64,000 bases of DNA from Planctomycetaceae bacterium (lineage in GTDB: Bacteria > Planctomycetota > Planctomycetia > Planctomycetales > Planctomycetaceae). Below are positions 46,036 to 55,491 of the stretch, piece after piece (the first letter of the stretch is position 1; each line of letters begins with the position of its first letter). The stretch is from assembly GCA_041398785.1 (NCBI GenBank), contig JAWKUA010000013.1:124001-188000 (forward strand), written 5' to 3'. The position numbers and the translations under genes were made by a program. The notes beneath the pieces were generated by a model. That model was not told where the DNA came from. It did not search any database and saw nothing but the letters and a program-made list of their open reading frames with translations.

Positions 46036-47094
46036 ATGAAAATTCCGCGACGGGGTCGGTTGGGATTCACCCTGATCGAATTGCTGGTGGTGATCGCCAT
46101 CATCGCAATTCTGATCGCATTGCTGCTGCCCGCTGTGCAGCAGGCACGTGAGGCGGCTCGCCGCACTCAGTGCAAGAACAACCTGAAACAAATCGGGCTG
46201 GCACAGCACAACTACCATGATACGTACAACATGTTCCCGATCACTGTTGGCTGGAACAACACGCCCGATGAACGCAAAGGGCAGTTCTCCGACAAGGTGG
46301 CGATGCTGCCGTATCTGGATCGCGGACCGGAATTCAACCTGCGAGACGAATCTTTGCGTCCCTACGAACCCTCAGGCTGGCACGGCAGTGACAACGTGAC
46401 AGCTTTCGGCGGCACGATTCCGATCTTCAACTGCCCGTCGGCTCCGCGGGAACACGCGATTCCTGCCCACAACCGGACTGCGTTCACCTACGCCGTCAAC
46501 TGGGGCGTGATGCGATATAACGGTCGCGGACGACAGGGGAATCACAACGGTATCGGCTTCTACGCGGGTGCCGGGATTGAATCTGACCCTCCGGTCGACT
46601 TCGGAAAGATCCCCGATGGTTCTTCGAACACGGCTGCCTACGCGGAATTTGTCCACTCTCCGGGAGCTGCCGGAACCGGGGCTTCCACGGATCCGATGAT
46701 CAAGAAATTCCAGCTCTATCAATGGGCGGCGGACGTCCCGACGCATATTGAACTGCGAAATTCCTGCCTGGCAAATGCGGCCGCAGGCGACCTTGGTAAC
46801 AACAACGACACCTGGCGTCAGTCCGTCAAGGGGTCCTCATGGTCATGGTCGTTCATCGGCGTCGGCAACGGGTACACTCACACCATGCTGCCCAACGAAC
46901 CGTCCTGTGCTGTGATGTTTGGAGGAACGGACTGGGGTGGAGACTCCATGATGTCCGCCAGCAGTATGCACACCGGCGGCGTTCAGATTCTGCTGGCCGA
47001 CGGAAGTGCTCGCTTCATCTCCCAGAACATCGACCAGACTGTCTGGTGGGGTCTCGGAACACGAAACGGAAGCGAAACTCTGGGCGAATTCTAA
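46036..47094 (+). CDS. DUF1559 pseudopilin-like exported protein
   Basis: 352 aa. The prepilin N-terminus (RGRLGFTLIELLVVIAIIA) should be cut after Gly-10 and methylated at Phe. The helix continues to LPAVQQAREAARR, then CKNNLKQIGLAQHNYHDTYN, the DUF1559 hallmark. The C-terminal signature SMHTGGVQILLADGSARFIS is present. AAGGA lies 9 bases before ATG 46036. DUF1559 proteins are greatly expanded in planctomycetes and are thought to form or decorate pilus-like or surface structures; the role is unproven. A strong terminator follows at 47183. The gene separates two CRTAC1/TPR modules. Confidence 0.93.
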   Translation: MKIPRRGRLGFTLIELLVVIAIIAILIALLLPAVQQAREAARRTQCKNNLKQIGLAQHNYHDTYNMFPITVGWNNTPDERKGQFSDKVAMLPYLDRGPEFNLRDESLRPYEPSGWHGSDNVTAFGGTIPIFNCPSAPREHAIPAHNRTAFTYAVNWGVMRYNGRGRQGNHNGIGFYAGAGIESDPPVDFGKIPDGSSNTAAYAEFVHSPGAAGTGASTDPMIKKFQLYQWAADVPTHIELRNSCLANAAAGDLGNNNDTWRQSVKGSSWSWSFIGVGNGYTHTMLPNEPSCAVMFGGTDWGGDSMMSASSMHTGGVQILLADGSARFISQNIDQTVWWGLGTRNGSETLGEF

Positions 47095-47182
47095 GAATCC
47101 CTCATCGGACAACCGTGCCGTTTAGCCTGCTGACGGGTGAAACCGGCCGGCAGGTCTGATGGACCAGTAGTTTCCAGATCTC

Positions 47183-47220
47183 GATGGCCACTCGTTTCGG
47201 CGAGTGGCCATCTTGCTTTT
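47183..47220 (+). terminator. Rho-independent terminator after the DUF1559 gene
   Basis: A perfect 12-bp stem, GATGGCCACTCG (47183-47194) and CGAGTGGCCATC (47201-47212), with loop TTTCGG, is followed by TTGCTTTT. It lies 88 bases after the DUF1559 stop. It also argues against translation of the next gene from the GTG at 47204, which lies inside the stem. Confidence 0.9.
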
Positions 47221-47233
47221 CCGGCTGCATCAA

Positions 47234-49147
47234 ATGCCGTCTCGAAACACCGAACAACCAGGCCTTCGGGAGTCATCGCGGTCGTCGTACCGAGCAGCCT
47301 TCCGTGCGCGCTGCCTTCGCGTCTTCATGGTCGGTATCGCGGCAACCGGGTACTGCCTGTTCCTTTCGGCCGGCTGTTCCGACGGTGAAACGAAATCTTC
47401 GCCTTCGCCCGCCGCCGGCGTTGCTGAATTGGAGAATGAAGAATCCGGCGGCGCTTCGAACGAACTCAGCGATCTGCTGGAAGTCGGAACGCCACGCGAC
47501 GAGCCTTCCGTTCAGGCAGCCGTGATTCCGGAATTCCGCGACACCGCGTCAGAAGTTGGCATCGGCTTTCAGCGGTTCAATGACACCATCCCGGAGCGCT
47601 ACTTTCTGCCGGAAGTCATGGGCGGCGGAGTCGCCTGGTTCGACTTTGACGGTGATCTGGACATGGATCTGTATGCGACAGACGGATGTACGCTGTGGGA
47701 GACTCTTCCCGCGCAGACGGACCACGTCAACCGAATGTTCCGCAGCGATGGCAGCGGCTCATTCACGGAAATCGCCGCCGAATCAGGTTCCGCTGACAAT
47801 CGTTTCGGCCAGGGATGCGCTGTTGGCGATTTCAACGCCGACGGGTTTCCGGACCTGTATCTGGCGAACTACGGCCGAAACACGTTGCTTGCGAACAACG
47901 GTGACGGCACATTTCGTGACATCACGCAGCAGTCAGAAACGGGCTGCGAAGCCTGGTCAACCAGCGTCGTCTGGTTCGATGCCAACGCCGACGACCTGCC
48001 GGACCTGTACGTTGTCAACTACGTGAATCTCACGCCATCGAATCACCAGGTCTGTACGTACGGCGGAATTCCGGGGTACTGCGGACCGGGACAATGGGAC
48101 GGCGTCGCCGACGTACTCTATTTGAATCAGGGCGACGGTCGGTTCACTCCGTCACCCGGTCGCGAAATGCCCGACTCGAAGTTTGCGAAGGGACTTGCGG
48201 TTGCCGTCTGCGACTTCAATTCCGACCGGCGTCCGGAGGTTTATGTCGCCAACGACATGATGCCCAACTTTCTGCTGACGTCGGACGGTCCTGCGGCTGA
48301 CGGCGACCCGAACTTTCACAACGTGGCCGATGCCGCCGGGTGCGCGGTCAGCAGCGACGGCCGCAACGAAGCCAGCATGGGCGTCGCCTGTGCGGATTTC
48401 GACAACGACGGACAGGTCGACATCTTTCTGACCCACTACTTTCATCACAAGAATACGCTGTATCGCAACCTGGGATCACTGCTGTTCGAAGATGCCAGCT
48501 ACCGGTCGCGAATCGCGGCCACAAGTTTCGATTCACTCGGATTCGGTACGGCGGCCTTCGACGCGGATCTTGACGGCGACGAAGACCTGTTCATCGCCAA
48601 CGGGCATGTCCTTGGACCGCTGCACCAGCCGAATGAAATGAAGCCGCAACTGCTGCAAAATGACGGCCACGGCCGGTTCGATGACATCTCCGACCGCGTC
48701 GGCGGTTATTTCCACGAACTCTGCATCGGCCGCGGAGTCGGCAGCGGCGACTATGATGATGACGGCCGAGTTGACCTGGCGATCAATCATCTGGATCGAA
48801 CGCTGGCTGTTCTCCACAACGAAACAGCGGGCCATCGCAATTTCATCGGAATTGACCTGATGCCGAAGAATCGCGTCTATCCGGTCGGCGCTCAGGTGAC
48901 CATCACGGCCGGGTCTTTGCGCCGTCTGGTGCCAATCGTCGCCGGAGGAAGTTATCTGTCGTCCGGCGATCCGCGAATCGTTGTGGGGCTCGGCGATTAT
49001 GACGGGCCCGTTGACATTGATATCATGTGGCCCGGCGGTGAAACGACCGGCTATACCGGGCTCCAGAGGAATCGTTACTGGCGCCTGCGCGAAGCACGTT
49101 CGCAGCCGGTTTCCGATCAATCCGTCATTCGCGGCGCCGCGAAGTGA
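47234..49147 (+). CDS. CRTAC1-type FG-GAP/ASPIC-UnbV lipoprotein (copy E)
   Basis: 637 aa. A basic N-terminus and hydrophobic segment end in a lipobox (FLSAGC, about residue 48). Calcium-loop repeats: DFDGDLDMD, DFNADGFPD, DANADDLPD, DFNSDRRPE, DFDNDGQVD, DADLDGDED and DYDDDGRVD. The ASPIC/UnbV domain is at the C-terminus (YPVGAQVTITAGSLRRL, VAGGSYLSSGDPRIVVGLG, IMWPGGETTGY). Start choice: ATG 47234, because upstream codons fall in the terminator; ATG 47327 is a shorter option. Its stop overlaps the GTG of the downstream TPR gene. Likely exported and anchored; ligand unknown. Confidence 0.88.
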   Translation: MPSRNTEQPGLRESSRSSYRAAFRARCLRVFMVGIAATGYCLFLSAGCSDGETKSSPSPAAGVAELENEESGGASNELSDLLEVGTPRDEPSVQAAVIPEFRDTASEVGIGFQRFNDTIPERYFLPEVMGGGVAWFDFDGDLDMDLYATDGCTLWETLPAQTDHVNRMFRSDGSGSFTEIAAESGSADNRFGQGCAVGDFNADGFPDLYLANYGRNTLLANNGDGTFRDITQQSETGCEAWSTSVVWFDANADDLPDLYVVNYVNLTPSNHQVCTYGGIPGYCGPGQWDGVADVLYLNQGDGRFTPSPGREMPDSKFAKGLAVAVCDFNSDRRPEVYVANDMMPNFLLTSDGPAADGDPNFHNVADAAGCAVSSDGRNEASMGVACADFDNDGQVDIFLTHYFHHKNTLYRNLGSLLFEDASYRSRIAATSFDSLGFGTAAFDADLDGDEDLFIANGHVLGPLHQPNEMKPQLLQNDGHGRFDDISDRVGGYFHELCIGRGVGSGDYDDDGRVDLAINHLDRTLAVLHNETAGHRNFIGIDLMPKNRVYPVGAQVTITAGSLRRLVPIVAGGSYLSSGDPRIVVGLGDYDGPVDIDIMWPGGETTGYTGLQRNRYWRLREARSQPVSDQSVIRGAAK

Positions 49148-50556
49148 CGTACGACGTTTTCAACAAATGCCGGCAGATGAGCGGGGCTTCGGATCAAAAT
49201 CAGGATCGGCAGACGACACCGCCAGCGTCGGCGGAGCCCCGCGCGGGCCGAAGTCCGCGGATCTGGCGTCGATGGTGGTTGATTGCGGCGATCGTGCTGG
49301 TGCCCGCAGTCTTCGCCGCTCAATGGTACACGTCCCGTGAATGGGGCTTCGATCGAGCGCGCGAAGCGGCGGGTCGGCGGCGCTGGGAAGAAGCCAGGCA
49401 GCACCTGGCCCGATACCTGGAACTTCACCCGAACAGTTCTCAGGCTCGGTTGCTGATGGCGGAGGCTCTGGTTAAGGAAAAGGGTACACGTCCCACAGAA
49501 GCGATCCCTCAGGCGATTGAGCACCTGCGGCGGGTCGATGGCTCACCGCAGGACATCGCCACCGCAAAGCTGCAGATTGCCCGGCTGTCATTTCTGGTCC
49601 TGAAGAAGCCCGGACAGGCGGAGCGCGAACTTCAGGAAGCTCTGGCGCTGGATCCCCGTTCGTTCGACGCTAATGTCCTGATGTGGAAGCTGCTGGACCT
49701 GACGGGACGCCATGAACTGGCAGGCGATTACTTCTGGCAGGCTTTCGAAGTTGCCGACGAATCTCAGCATCCCGTGCTGCTTCGTGACTGGTTTCTTTCG
49801 GAGTTCTATCCGGAGACCGGCAACGACAACTTCTATTCGATTTTCGGCGCTCAGAAGATTGGTAAGATCCCCGCCTCCGTCAACCTGCTGGTGCGATTGC
49901 GGGAAAGCGAACCGGAAGCCGTCGTCCTGCACGCCGCTCTGGCGGCTTACTACCTGGAAAACGGCGTGCCCACATCGTCGCTGGAACTTTTGAAGGAGGC
50001 TCCTGACCTGTCGGCCGCGATGCACGATGCCTTCTTCGTTTCGGTGCTGCTGGAAGCACTTGTCGATCTGGGCGAATTTGAAAAAGCGGAAGACTGTTTC
50101 CGAAAGTTCCCGCAGCCGCATGAAGGCTATCTCTACTGGCGCAGCGAAGGCCTGTTTCAGCAGACCGTGGCCGACGATGCCGCGGCAGCCATCAAGTCCT
50201 ACGAAAAATGCCTGCAAATGGCGGCCGGAAAGTTCGACTGGGGGCTGATGATGAGGCTCTCAGAATGCCTGAGAAAAGTGGGACGAGCGGACGAAGCCCA
50301 GGAAATTCAGACTCGAGTCAATTATCTTACGACACAGGCGCTGACCGAAGAACGTGCCCAGGACTTGCGGGAGAGACTCCGAAATCTGAACGATCCCGGC
50401 GTGGCTGGCGATGTCGGCGACCTGTACCGGGAATTCGGCAAGTCGCGTGAAGCTTCCGCGTGGGAAGAACTTCATCAGCGGCTGCTTCGACATCAAACCG
50501 GCGAAGAACGCTCCGTCAGCGGAGGTCCCTCGCCGGCGACAAGTGCGAAACCTTAG
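49144..50556 (+). CDS. Membrane-anchored TPR protein paired with CRTAC1 copy E
   Basis: 470 aa from GTG 49144, which overlaps the CRTAC1 stop by 4 bases (GTGA); ATG 49177 is an alternative. A membrane helix (WWLIAAIVLVPAVFAAQWY, about 44-62) precedes TPR-like repeats, for example WEEARQHLARYLELHPNSSQ and KKPGQAERELQEALALDPRS. Gene order is CRTAC1 then TPR, the reverse of the module at 41113-44411, although the overlap logic is the same. A 57-residue lipoprotein gene follows after 43 bases. Confidence 0.86.
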   Translation: MTYDVFNKCRQMSGASDQNQDRQTTPPASAEPRAGRSPRIWRRWWLIAAIVLVPAVFAAQWYTSREWGFDRAREAAGRRRWEEARQHLARYLELHPNSSQARLLMAEALVKEKGTRPTEAIPQAIEHLRRVDGSPQDIATAKLQIARLSFLVLKKPGQAERELQEALALDPRSFDANVLMWKLLDLTGRHELAGDYFWQAFEVADESQHPVLLRDWFLSEFYPETGNDNFYSIFGAQKIGKIPASVNLLVRLRESEPEAVVLHAALAAYYLENGVPTSSLELLKEAPDLSAAMHDAFFVSVLLEALVDLGEFEKAEDCFRKFPQPHEGYLYWRSEGLFQQTVADDAAAAIKSYEKCLQMAAGKFDWGLMMRLSECLRKVGRADEAQEIQTRVNYLTTQALTEERAQDLRERLRNLNDPGVAGDVGDLYREFGKSREASAWEELHQRLLRHQTGEERSVSGGPSPATSAKP

Positions 50557-50599
50557 ATCACCTTATCACGACTTTTGCTGTTACCTGAAAGGAACAACG

Positions 50600-50773
50600 A
50601 TGAAGCGTTTTTTCTGTTCTGTCTGGTGCTGTCTGACTCTGCTGACGTTCGCCGGATGCGGCGGCGCTGTGCCGGAAGAAGCTCCGCCCGAATCCACTCC
50701 GACGCTCACGCCGGAGGAACAACAACACATGGAAACTCAGATCGACGACATGCGGAAGATGTACAAGAAGTAG
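50600..50773 (+). CDS. Very small lipoprotein
   Basis: 57 aa. ATG 50600 has AAAGGA 6 bases upstream. The signal peptide has a lipobox (TFAGC, about residue 20). The mature part is an acidic, Pro-rich linker (VPEEAPPESTPTLTPEEQQ) followed by a short helix (METQIDDMRKMYKK). Such tiny lipoproteins frequently accompany DUF1559 and CRTAC1 genes in planctomycetes, as far as I recall. Function unknown; it is the last gene of this island. Confidence 0.8.
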   Translation: MKRFFCSVWCCLTLLTFAGCGGAVPEEAPPESTPTLTPEEQQHMETQIDDMRKMYKK

Positions 50774-51270
50774 GCATTTTCGTCGGTTGAGTGACTGTAG
50801 CCAGCAACCGGGCACCGGCGGAATTTCTGGATTCCCCCCGGTGCCCGCCGCGCGGTGACAACGCAGCGCGAGCATCGTTGCCTGTTGTGAAAGTGTCAGG
50901 TCCGTTCACAGAAACGGGCCTGCCATTCGTTCCTTTGACCGTGGCAGCCGGCCAGGCTGTGCCGGTCTGTGCCAAGCCTGACATTCGGCCACGAGTCGAA
51001 CGATCTGACGTTTTCCCCATCGAACGGCTTCGCTGGCGAGGGAAACATGTGCGACGGTCGGGTTCGGGTCACGCGCAGTGCGGATGCGTGACCTTTTTCC
51101 GCGGCGAAACTACACTTCGCGCGGCGACAGGTGAGAAACGGCGGCCAGCGATTTCGATTCGGCATTCCGGAATTCGTCCTTCCGATTTGTCAGCGCTGGC
51201 CATCCGTAACCATTCAGCGCGGCGGTTCATCGTCGCGGATTCACTGAACTGACCAGCACACCCGAGATCC
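50774..51270. other. Gap upstream of glnA
   Basis: No gene. The glnA promoter should be here, but no confident sigma-70 or sigma-54 site could be picked by eye. Confidence 0.4.
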
Positions 51271-52695
51271 ATGACGACAACCAACCTGTCCCCGCGAGAA
51301 GTCATTGCCCTGTGTCGCCAGAAGGAAGTCCGTGCTCTGGATCTTCGGTTCACGGATCTGCGCGGATATCAGCGGCACTTCACGATTCCCGCCGATCAAC
51401 TTTCGGAAGACAGCTTCGAGAACGGCTTCGGCTTCGATGGTTCGTCAATGCGAGGCTGGCAGGCGATTCACGAAAGCGACATGCTGGTCATCCCGGATTC
51501 ACAGACGGCGTTCGTCGATCCGTTCATGACGTCGACGATGGCAATTCTGTGCAACGTGAAGGATCCCGTAACGCATCAGCCGTACGGGCGCGATCCGCGC
51601 AACATCGCCCGCAACGCGGAAAACTTCCTGTTGTCGACGGGGATTGCCGACAAAGCCTGCTTCGGCCCCGAAGCGGAATTCTTCGTGTTTGACGATGTTC
51701 GCTTCGACCAGAACCAGCACGAAGCGTACTACCACGTCGACAGCGTCGAAGGCGAATGGAATCGGGGTCGCGGCGGCGACGGTCCCGGAGGTCATCAGAT
51801 TCGATATCGGGAAGGCTATCTTCCGATGCCGCCGGTTGACACGCTGCAGCAGTTGCGCACGGAGATCATGCTGGCGCTGGAAGACAGCGGCATCCGAGTC
51901 GAAGGGCAGCATCACGAAGTCGCCTCCGGCGGGCAGTGCGAGGTCGATATCCGCTGCGACACGCTGCTGAAGACGGCCGACCGGCTGATCCGGCTGAAGT
52001 ATCTGGTACGCAATGTCGCCGCGAAGCACGGCAAGTCGGCGACGTTCATGCCCAAGCCGCTGTTCAGCGACAACGGTTCCGGACTGCACATGCATGTGTC
52101 GCTGTGGAAGGATGACTCGGCGCTGTTTGCCGGGCCGGGCTACGGAGGACTGAGCGACACCGCGATGCACGCCATCGGCGGGATTCTGCGACACGCTCCG
52201 GCGCTGCTGGCCTTCTGCTGTCCCACAACCAACAGCTATAAGCGTCTGCTGCCGGGATTCGAAGCACCCGTCAATCTGTCGTACAGCTATCGCAATCGTT
52301 CGGCGGCGATTCGAATTCCGGTGAACTCCGGCGACGAATCACGGCGGCGGTTTGAGTTTCGCTGTCCCGATTCTTCGTGCAATCCCTATCTGGCGATGTC
52401 AGCGATCCTGATGGCAATGATCGACGGAATTCAGAACCGGATGAGCCCCGGCAAGCCGCTCGACAAGGACCTGTACGATCTGGCTCCCGAAGAACAACAG
52501 AACGTTCCCCGCACTCCCGAATCGCTGGAACACGCGCTGCTGGCTCTGCATCAGGACCACGACTTTCTGCTGCACGGCGATGTGTTTACTCCTGACGTGA
52601 TCGACACCTGGATTTCGCACAAGCGGTCCGACGAAGTGGAACCGCTCCGGCAGCGGCCGCATCCCTTCGAATTTGCCATGTACTACGACTGTTAG
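51271..52695 (+). CDS. glnA: Type I glutamine synthetase
   Basis: 474 aa. Makes glutamine from glutamate, ammonia and ATP. Signatures: the beta-grasp FENGFGFDGSSMRGWQAI, metal-binding FGPEAEFFVFD, the NGGHQ-like GPGGHQIRY, EGQHHEVASGGQCEVDI, the KPLFSDNGSGLHMHVSLW segment, the Asn/Glu-binding NSYKRLLPGFEAP and RSAAIRIP. DLYDLAPEE matches the loop with the adenylylation tyrosine of GlnA (about residue 402 here), so regulation by GlnE-type adenylylation is possible. No nitrogen-regulatory genes are adjacent. Confidence 0.97.
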   Translation: MTTTNLSPREVIALCRQKEVRALDLRFTDLRGYQRHFTIPADQLSEDSFENGFGFDGSSMRGWQAIHESDMLVIPDSQTAFVDPFMTSTMAILCNVKDPVTHQPYGRDPRNIARNAENFLLSTGIADKACFGPEAEFFVFDDVRFDQNQHEAYYHVDSVEGEWNRGRGGDGPGGHQIRYREGYLPMPPVDTLQQLRTEIMLALEDSGIRVEGQHHEVASGGQCEVDIRCDTLLKTADRLIRLKYLVRNVAAKHGKSATFMPKPLFSDNGSGLHMHVSLWKDDSALFAGPGYGGLSDTAMHAIGGILRHAPALLAFCCPTTNSYKRLLPGFEAPVNLSYSYRNRSAAIRIPVNSGDESRRRFEFRCPDSSCNPYLAMSAILMAMIDGIQNRMSPGKPLDKDLYDLAPEEQQNVPRTPESLEHALLALHQDHDFLLHGDVFTPDVIDTWISHKRSDEVEPLRQRPHPFEFAMYYDC

Positions 52696-52843
52696 CGAGC
52701 CTGTCAGTCAACGCGACGACGGTTCGGCGCCGCGGACGGCTTGAATTGCTGACGGCCGAAGCGAACAATGCCCGGCACCGGACGTCCGCTGTCCGCAAAC
52801 ACGAAGCGAATTACCATTCGTCATTCACCTGGAAAGCATTCCC

Positions 52844-53404
52844 ATGAAATTCCGTTGTCTTGTCTGCAGTGTGCTTCTTCTGAGTTCCGTCACGGCAGCA
52901 CTCGCCGACGATGCGAAGCTGGTTGACGTTGACCTGGAAGGACTGAAGCTTCGGCTGCCGGAATCCTGGGAGAAACAGGAAAGCAGCAGCCGTCTGCGAC
53001 TGGCCACTTACAAAATTCCGGCCGCTGAAGGTGACAGGGAAGCCGGAGAACTGGCGGTGTTCGGTCAGATGGGAGGCAGCGTCGCTGACAACCTGTCGCG
53101 GTGGATCAGCCAGTTTTCCAGCGAAGGCCGCGAATCCACGCTGACGATGGGCGAGGTCGAGGGACGCAGTTATCACATGGCCAATGTCACCGGAACCTAT
53201 CAGAAGCCGGACGGTCCACCGGTTCTGCGAAAGACAGTACCCACACCCGGCTACGCGATGCTGGCCGTTATTATCGAAGTCGAAGGCAAGGGCAATTATT
53301 TCCTGAAACTGACCGGTCCGAAAAAGACGGTCGAAGCCCAGGCCGAAGCACTTCGCAAAGCCTTCGGCGGTGATGCCGACAAGGAAGAACCCTACGAGAT
53401 TTAG
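52844..53404 (+). CDS. Small exported hypothetical protein
   Basis: 186 aa. A clear signal peptide (MKFRCLVCSVLLLSS ... ALA, cleavage near residue 23) is followed by a beta-rich domain: LKLRLPESWEKQESSSRLRL, YKIPAAEGDREAGELAVFGQ, then GRSYHMANVTGTY and YFLKLTGPKKTVEAQ. It resembles small periplasmic proteins annotated only as hypothetical in planctomycetes. No catalytic residues stand out. The gene follows glnA by 148 bases and a composite repeat follows it. Confidence 0.78.
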   Translation: MKFRCLVCSVLLLSSVTAALADDAKLVDVDLEGLKLRLPESWEKQESSSRLRLATYKIPAAEGDREAGELAVFGQMGGSVADNLSRWISQFSSEGRESTLTMGEVEGRSYHMANVTGTYQKPDGPPVLRKTVPTPGYAMLAVIIEVEGKGNYFLKLTGPKKTVEAQAEALRKAFGGDADKEEPYEI

Positions 53405-53448
53405 CGCTCCAAAAGTCAATCGCCGGTGGAGGGTACCGGCCAGGAACC

Positions 53449-53640
53449 GCGGGAGGCCGTCGGAAGGGCGACGCTGCCGCAGAGCCGCTGCCGAATCGGA
53501 CGACCTTAGGGACGCGCGGCTCGGCAGAAGCCTCGGCCTTCCGATGGTTGCGCAAAACAACCGACGATGATCGCAGCACGTCTCAAGACGCTTTCCGACG
53601 GCTGCGCCGCACAACTTCTGCGAAGATGTGGTACCCGCGG
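53449..53640 (+). repeat. Diverged composite repeat (family C-like then family B)
   Basis: The left part is a degenerate family C (GGGAGGCCGTCGGAAGGGCG ... GCGGCTCGGCAGAAGCCTCG). The right part (53577-53640) is a good family B copy with AAGACGCTTTCCGACGGCTG, CACAACTTCTGCGAAGATGT and GGTACCC. Another family C-like half (CCGGGAGAGCGAGGCTTCTG) starts at about 53652. No gene lies in 53405-53792. Confidence 0.72.
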
Positions 53641-53792
53641 AGGGCGCATGTCCGGGAGAGCGAGGCTTCTGTCGGGAGGTCGGACCGTTTCTCAGCCGTC
53701 GAATATTCCAGCCGCCATACTAAGGACGGCTGCGTCGCCTGGCGGCTGTTTTTCATTCATCGGCGGGCACAGACTGCCGTAACGGCGCTGCC

Positions 53793-54959
53793 TCATTTTG
53801 CGGCGACACCGCTCGGGCGTTCCCGAGTCGCGATTCGGGCGCGGGTCGGCATCCAGCGCAGGCAGGCGTGACCGGCCGTCATGTGGTCCGACGGCTGAGC
53901 CATGCAGATTCCGGCGGCCAGCAGAATCACATGATCTCCATCGTTCAGCGGAAGGCAGCCGTTGGTCGCCAGCACCTCATCGAACCGTGACAGAATGGTG
54001 GGCACAGAAGACGAAATCGTGTTGCCGTAGCGTTCCAGGTTGTTCAGAAACTCGACCTCCGGGAACTCCCTGGCGGCTGCGGCGATCAAAGCTTTCAACA
54101 GTTTTCCGCTGGGTTGATGCGGCACGGCGACGATGCGCTGACCGGGCAGTCGCTCAATGGACAGCAGCGCTGACCGCAGATTGTCCAGCATCAGTTCGAT
54201 GCCGTGCAGAAACACGGGTTCCGGATTCATGCGCATCACGGTTCGGCGGCATTTTTGACCTCGAAAGCTGAACACATCCGTCGTGTCCCTGTGGAACAGC
54301 GGCAGTGAATTCGCGCGGCGTTCGGGCGGAAGGTGAAAGTCATCGGTCCGAACCTGAGAAACCGGCAGGCATGTTCTGAGTTCGCCACAGTGTTCAGCGA
54401 CGGCAGCGGTTGCGCCGGCGGAAACGATTCCGCAAAACAATCGATCGGCGGCATCGTGCCAGGTTTCGGGAACCTCCACGGACACCAGTGCTACAGCGGA
54501 ATCGGGACTGGAATTTTCCAGCAGCAGTCCGGCGTCTCGCAGCATTCTCAAGAAACCGGCACAGCCGTGATTGGCCGGCGAAATCAGATTGGCGGGCAGA
54601 GCGAACCGTTTTGTCAGTTCCGCGGCCAGATGTTCGCAGGCCAGCGGATCCGTGTGGGAGTGGCACAGCAGGACGGATGTGAAATCCCTCAGCCGGCGGC
54701 CGCTTTGTTCTTCCAGGCGGGTACAGACCGCCGCCGCCAGATCGGCCGGGGAGACTCCCGGAGCCAGCAGCCGCCGCGTTGCGATTCCCGTTGAGCGCAG
54801 AATGTTCTTTGTGCTCGCAAAACCGTCATTTCCGCCAAGTTGCGACAGCCGCAGCACCTGTTGATTGTTCAGCTCCTCGAACAGTTCGCTCCGGTCAAAC
54901 ACGTCGACAATCGTGGACAGGCCGATGTCGGCACGACCGGAAAGGTGCTGCGATTTCAC
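53793..54959 (-). CDS. 3-oxoacyl-ACP synthase III-like enzyme (KAS III fold)
   Basis: 388 aa, thiolase fold. The active-site Cys lies in ISPANHGCAGFLRML (about residue 133), the His in AVPHQPSGKLLKAL and the Asn in NLERYGNTISSSVP, giving the Cys-His-Asn triad of FabH-type condensing enzymes. The N-terminus (LSTIVDVFDRSELFEELN) diverges from housekeeping FabH, so it is more likely a secondary KAS III-like ketosynthase or acyltransferase with its own acyl-CoA or ACP substrate. No fatty-acid or polyketide genes are adjacent. The start ATG at 54959 has no clear Shine-Dalgarno. Confidence 0.82.
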   Translation of the reverse strand: MKSQHLSGRADIGLSTIVDVFDRSELFEELNNQQVLRLSQLGGNDGFASTKNILRSTGIATRRLLAPGVSPADLAAAVCTRLEEQSGRRLRDFTSVLLCHSHTDPLACEHLAAELTKRFALPANLISPANHGCAGFLRMLRDAGLLLENSSPDSAVALVSVEVPETWHDAADRLFCGIVSAGATAAVAEHCGELRTCLPVSQVRTDDFHLPPERRANSLPLFHRDTTDVFSFRGQKCRRTVMRMNPEPVFLHGIELMLDNLRSALLSIERLPGQRIVAVPHQPSGKLLKALIAAAAREFPEVEFLNNLERYGNTISSSVPTILSRFDEVLATNGCLPLNDGDHVILLAAGICMAQPSDHMTAGHACLRWMPTRARIATRERPSGVAAK

Positions 54960-55491
54960 GAATAACGTCCTGTCTGTTCGAACCAGCCTGCCTTCGTCGT
55001 GCAGGCGTTTCCGATGATTCTGTTTTCAGTTCCACACGCGACGCGGGCATTCTGCAGAACCGCTGCGGGAGTTTAACACGAATTTCGCCTGGCTTTCACG
55101 AATACCGCTTGAGAAATCCGTGCGGCGGGTCGTCCGGGGGGATGATCCCTGGTTCACCGCATTCGCGAAACCGGAAGCATTCGATTCGGGTCTGCGCCAT
55201 TGACAGGAACTTTGTCCGATGACTGCTCGTTCCACAAGTTCGCGAAGAACCTGCGGCACGCGATTCTGACGACTTCAGGCGCGGCGACCGGTTCCGCTGT
55301 CGCGACGGATTATTCGTCGAGTGGCCTGCAGTCGTTGTCGAAAGGAATGCTCCGCCGTCGCGCCGATCCGGTGAGCATTGCCTGCCGCCACTTCACGGAC
55401 GATTGCCTGTTCACCTCACTGCCGGAGGACGCCTGGCCTGATACACTACCACTGCGCAAACATTCATTGCTCGAGGAAAAACCAGGACACC
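54960..55491. other. Divergent intergenic region
   Basis: No supported gene or RNA between the KAS III-like gene (minus) and the formylmethanofuran dehydrogenase gene (plus). Confidence 0.4.

Noticed and set aside
47204..47233. GTG start of the CRTAC1 copy E gene at 47204
   Set aside because: The codon lies within the stem of a strong Rho-independent terminator; ATG 47234 or 47327 is more plausible.
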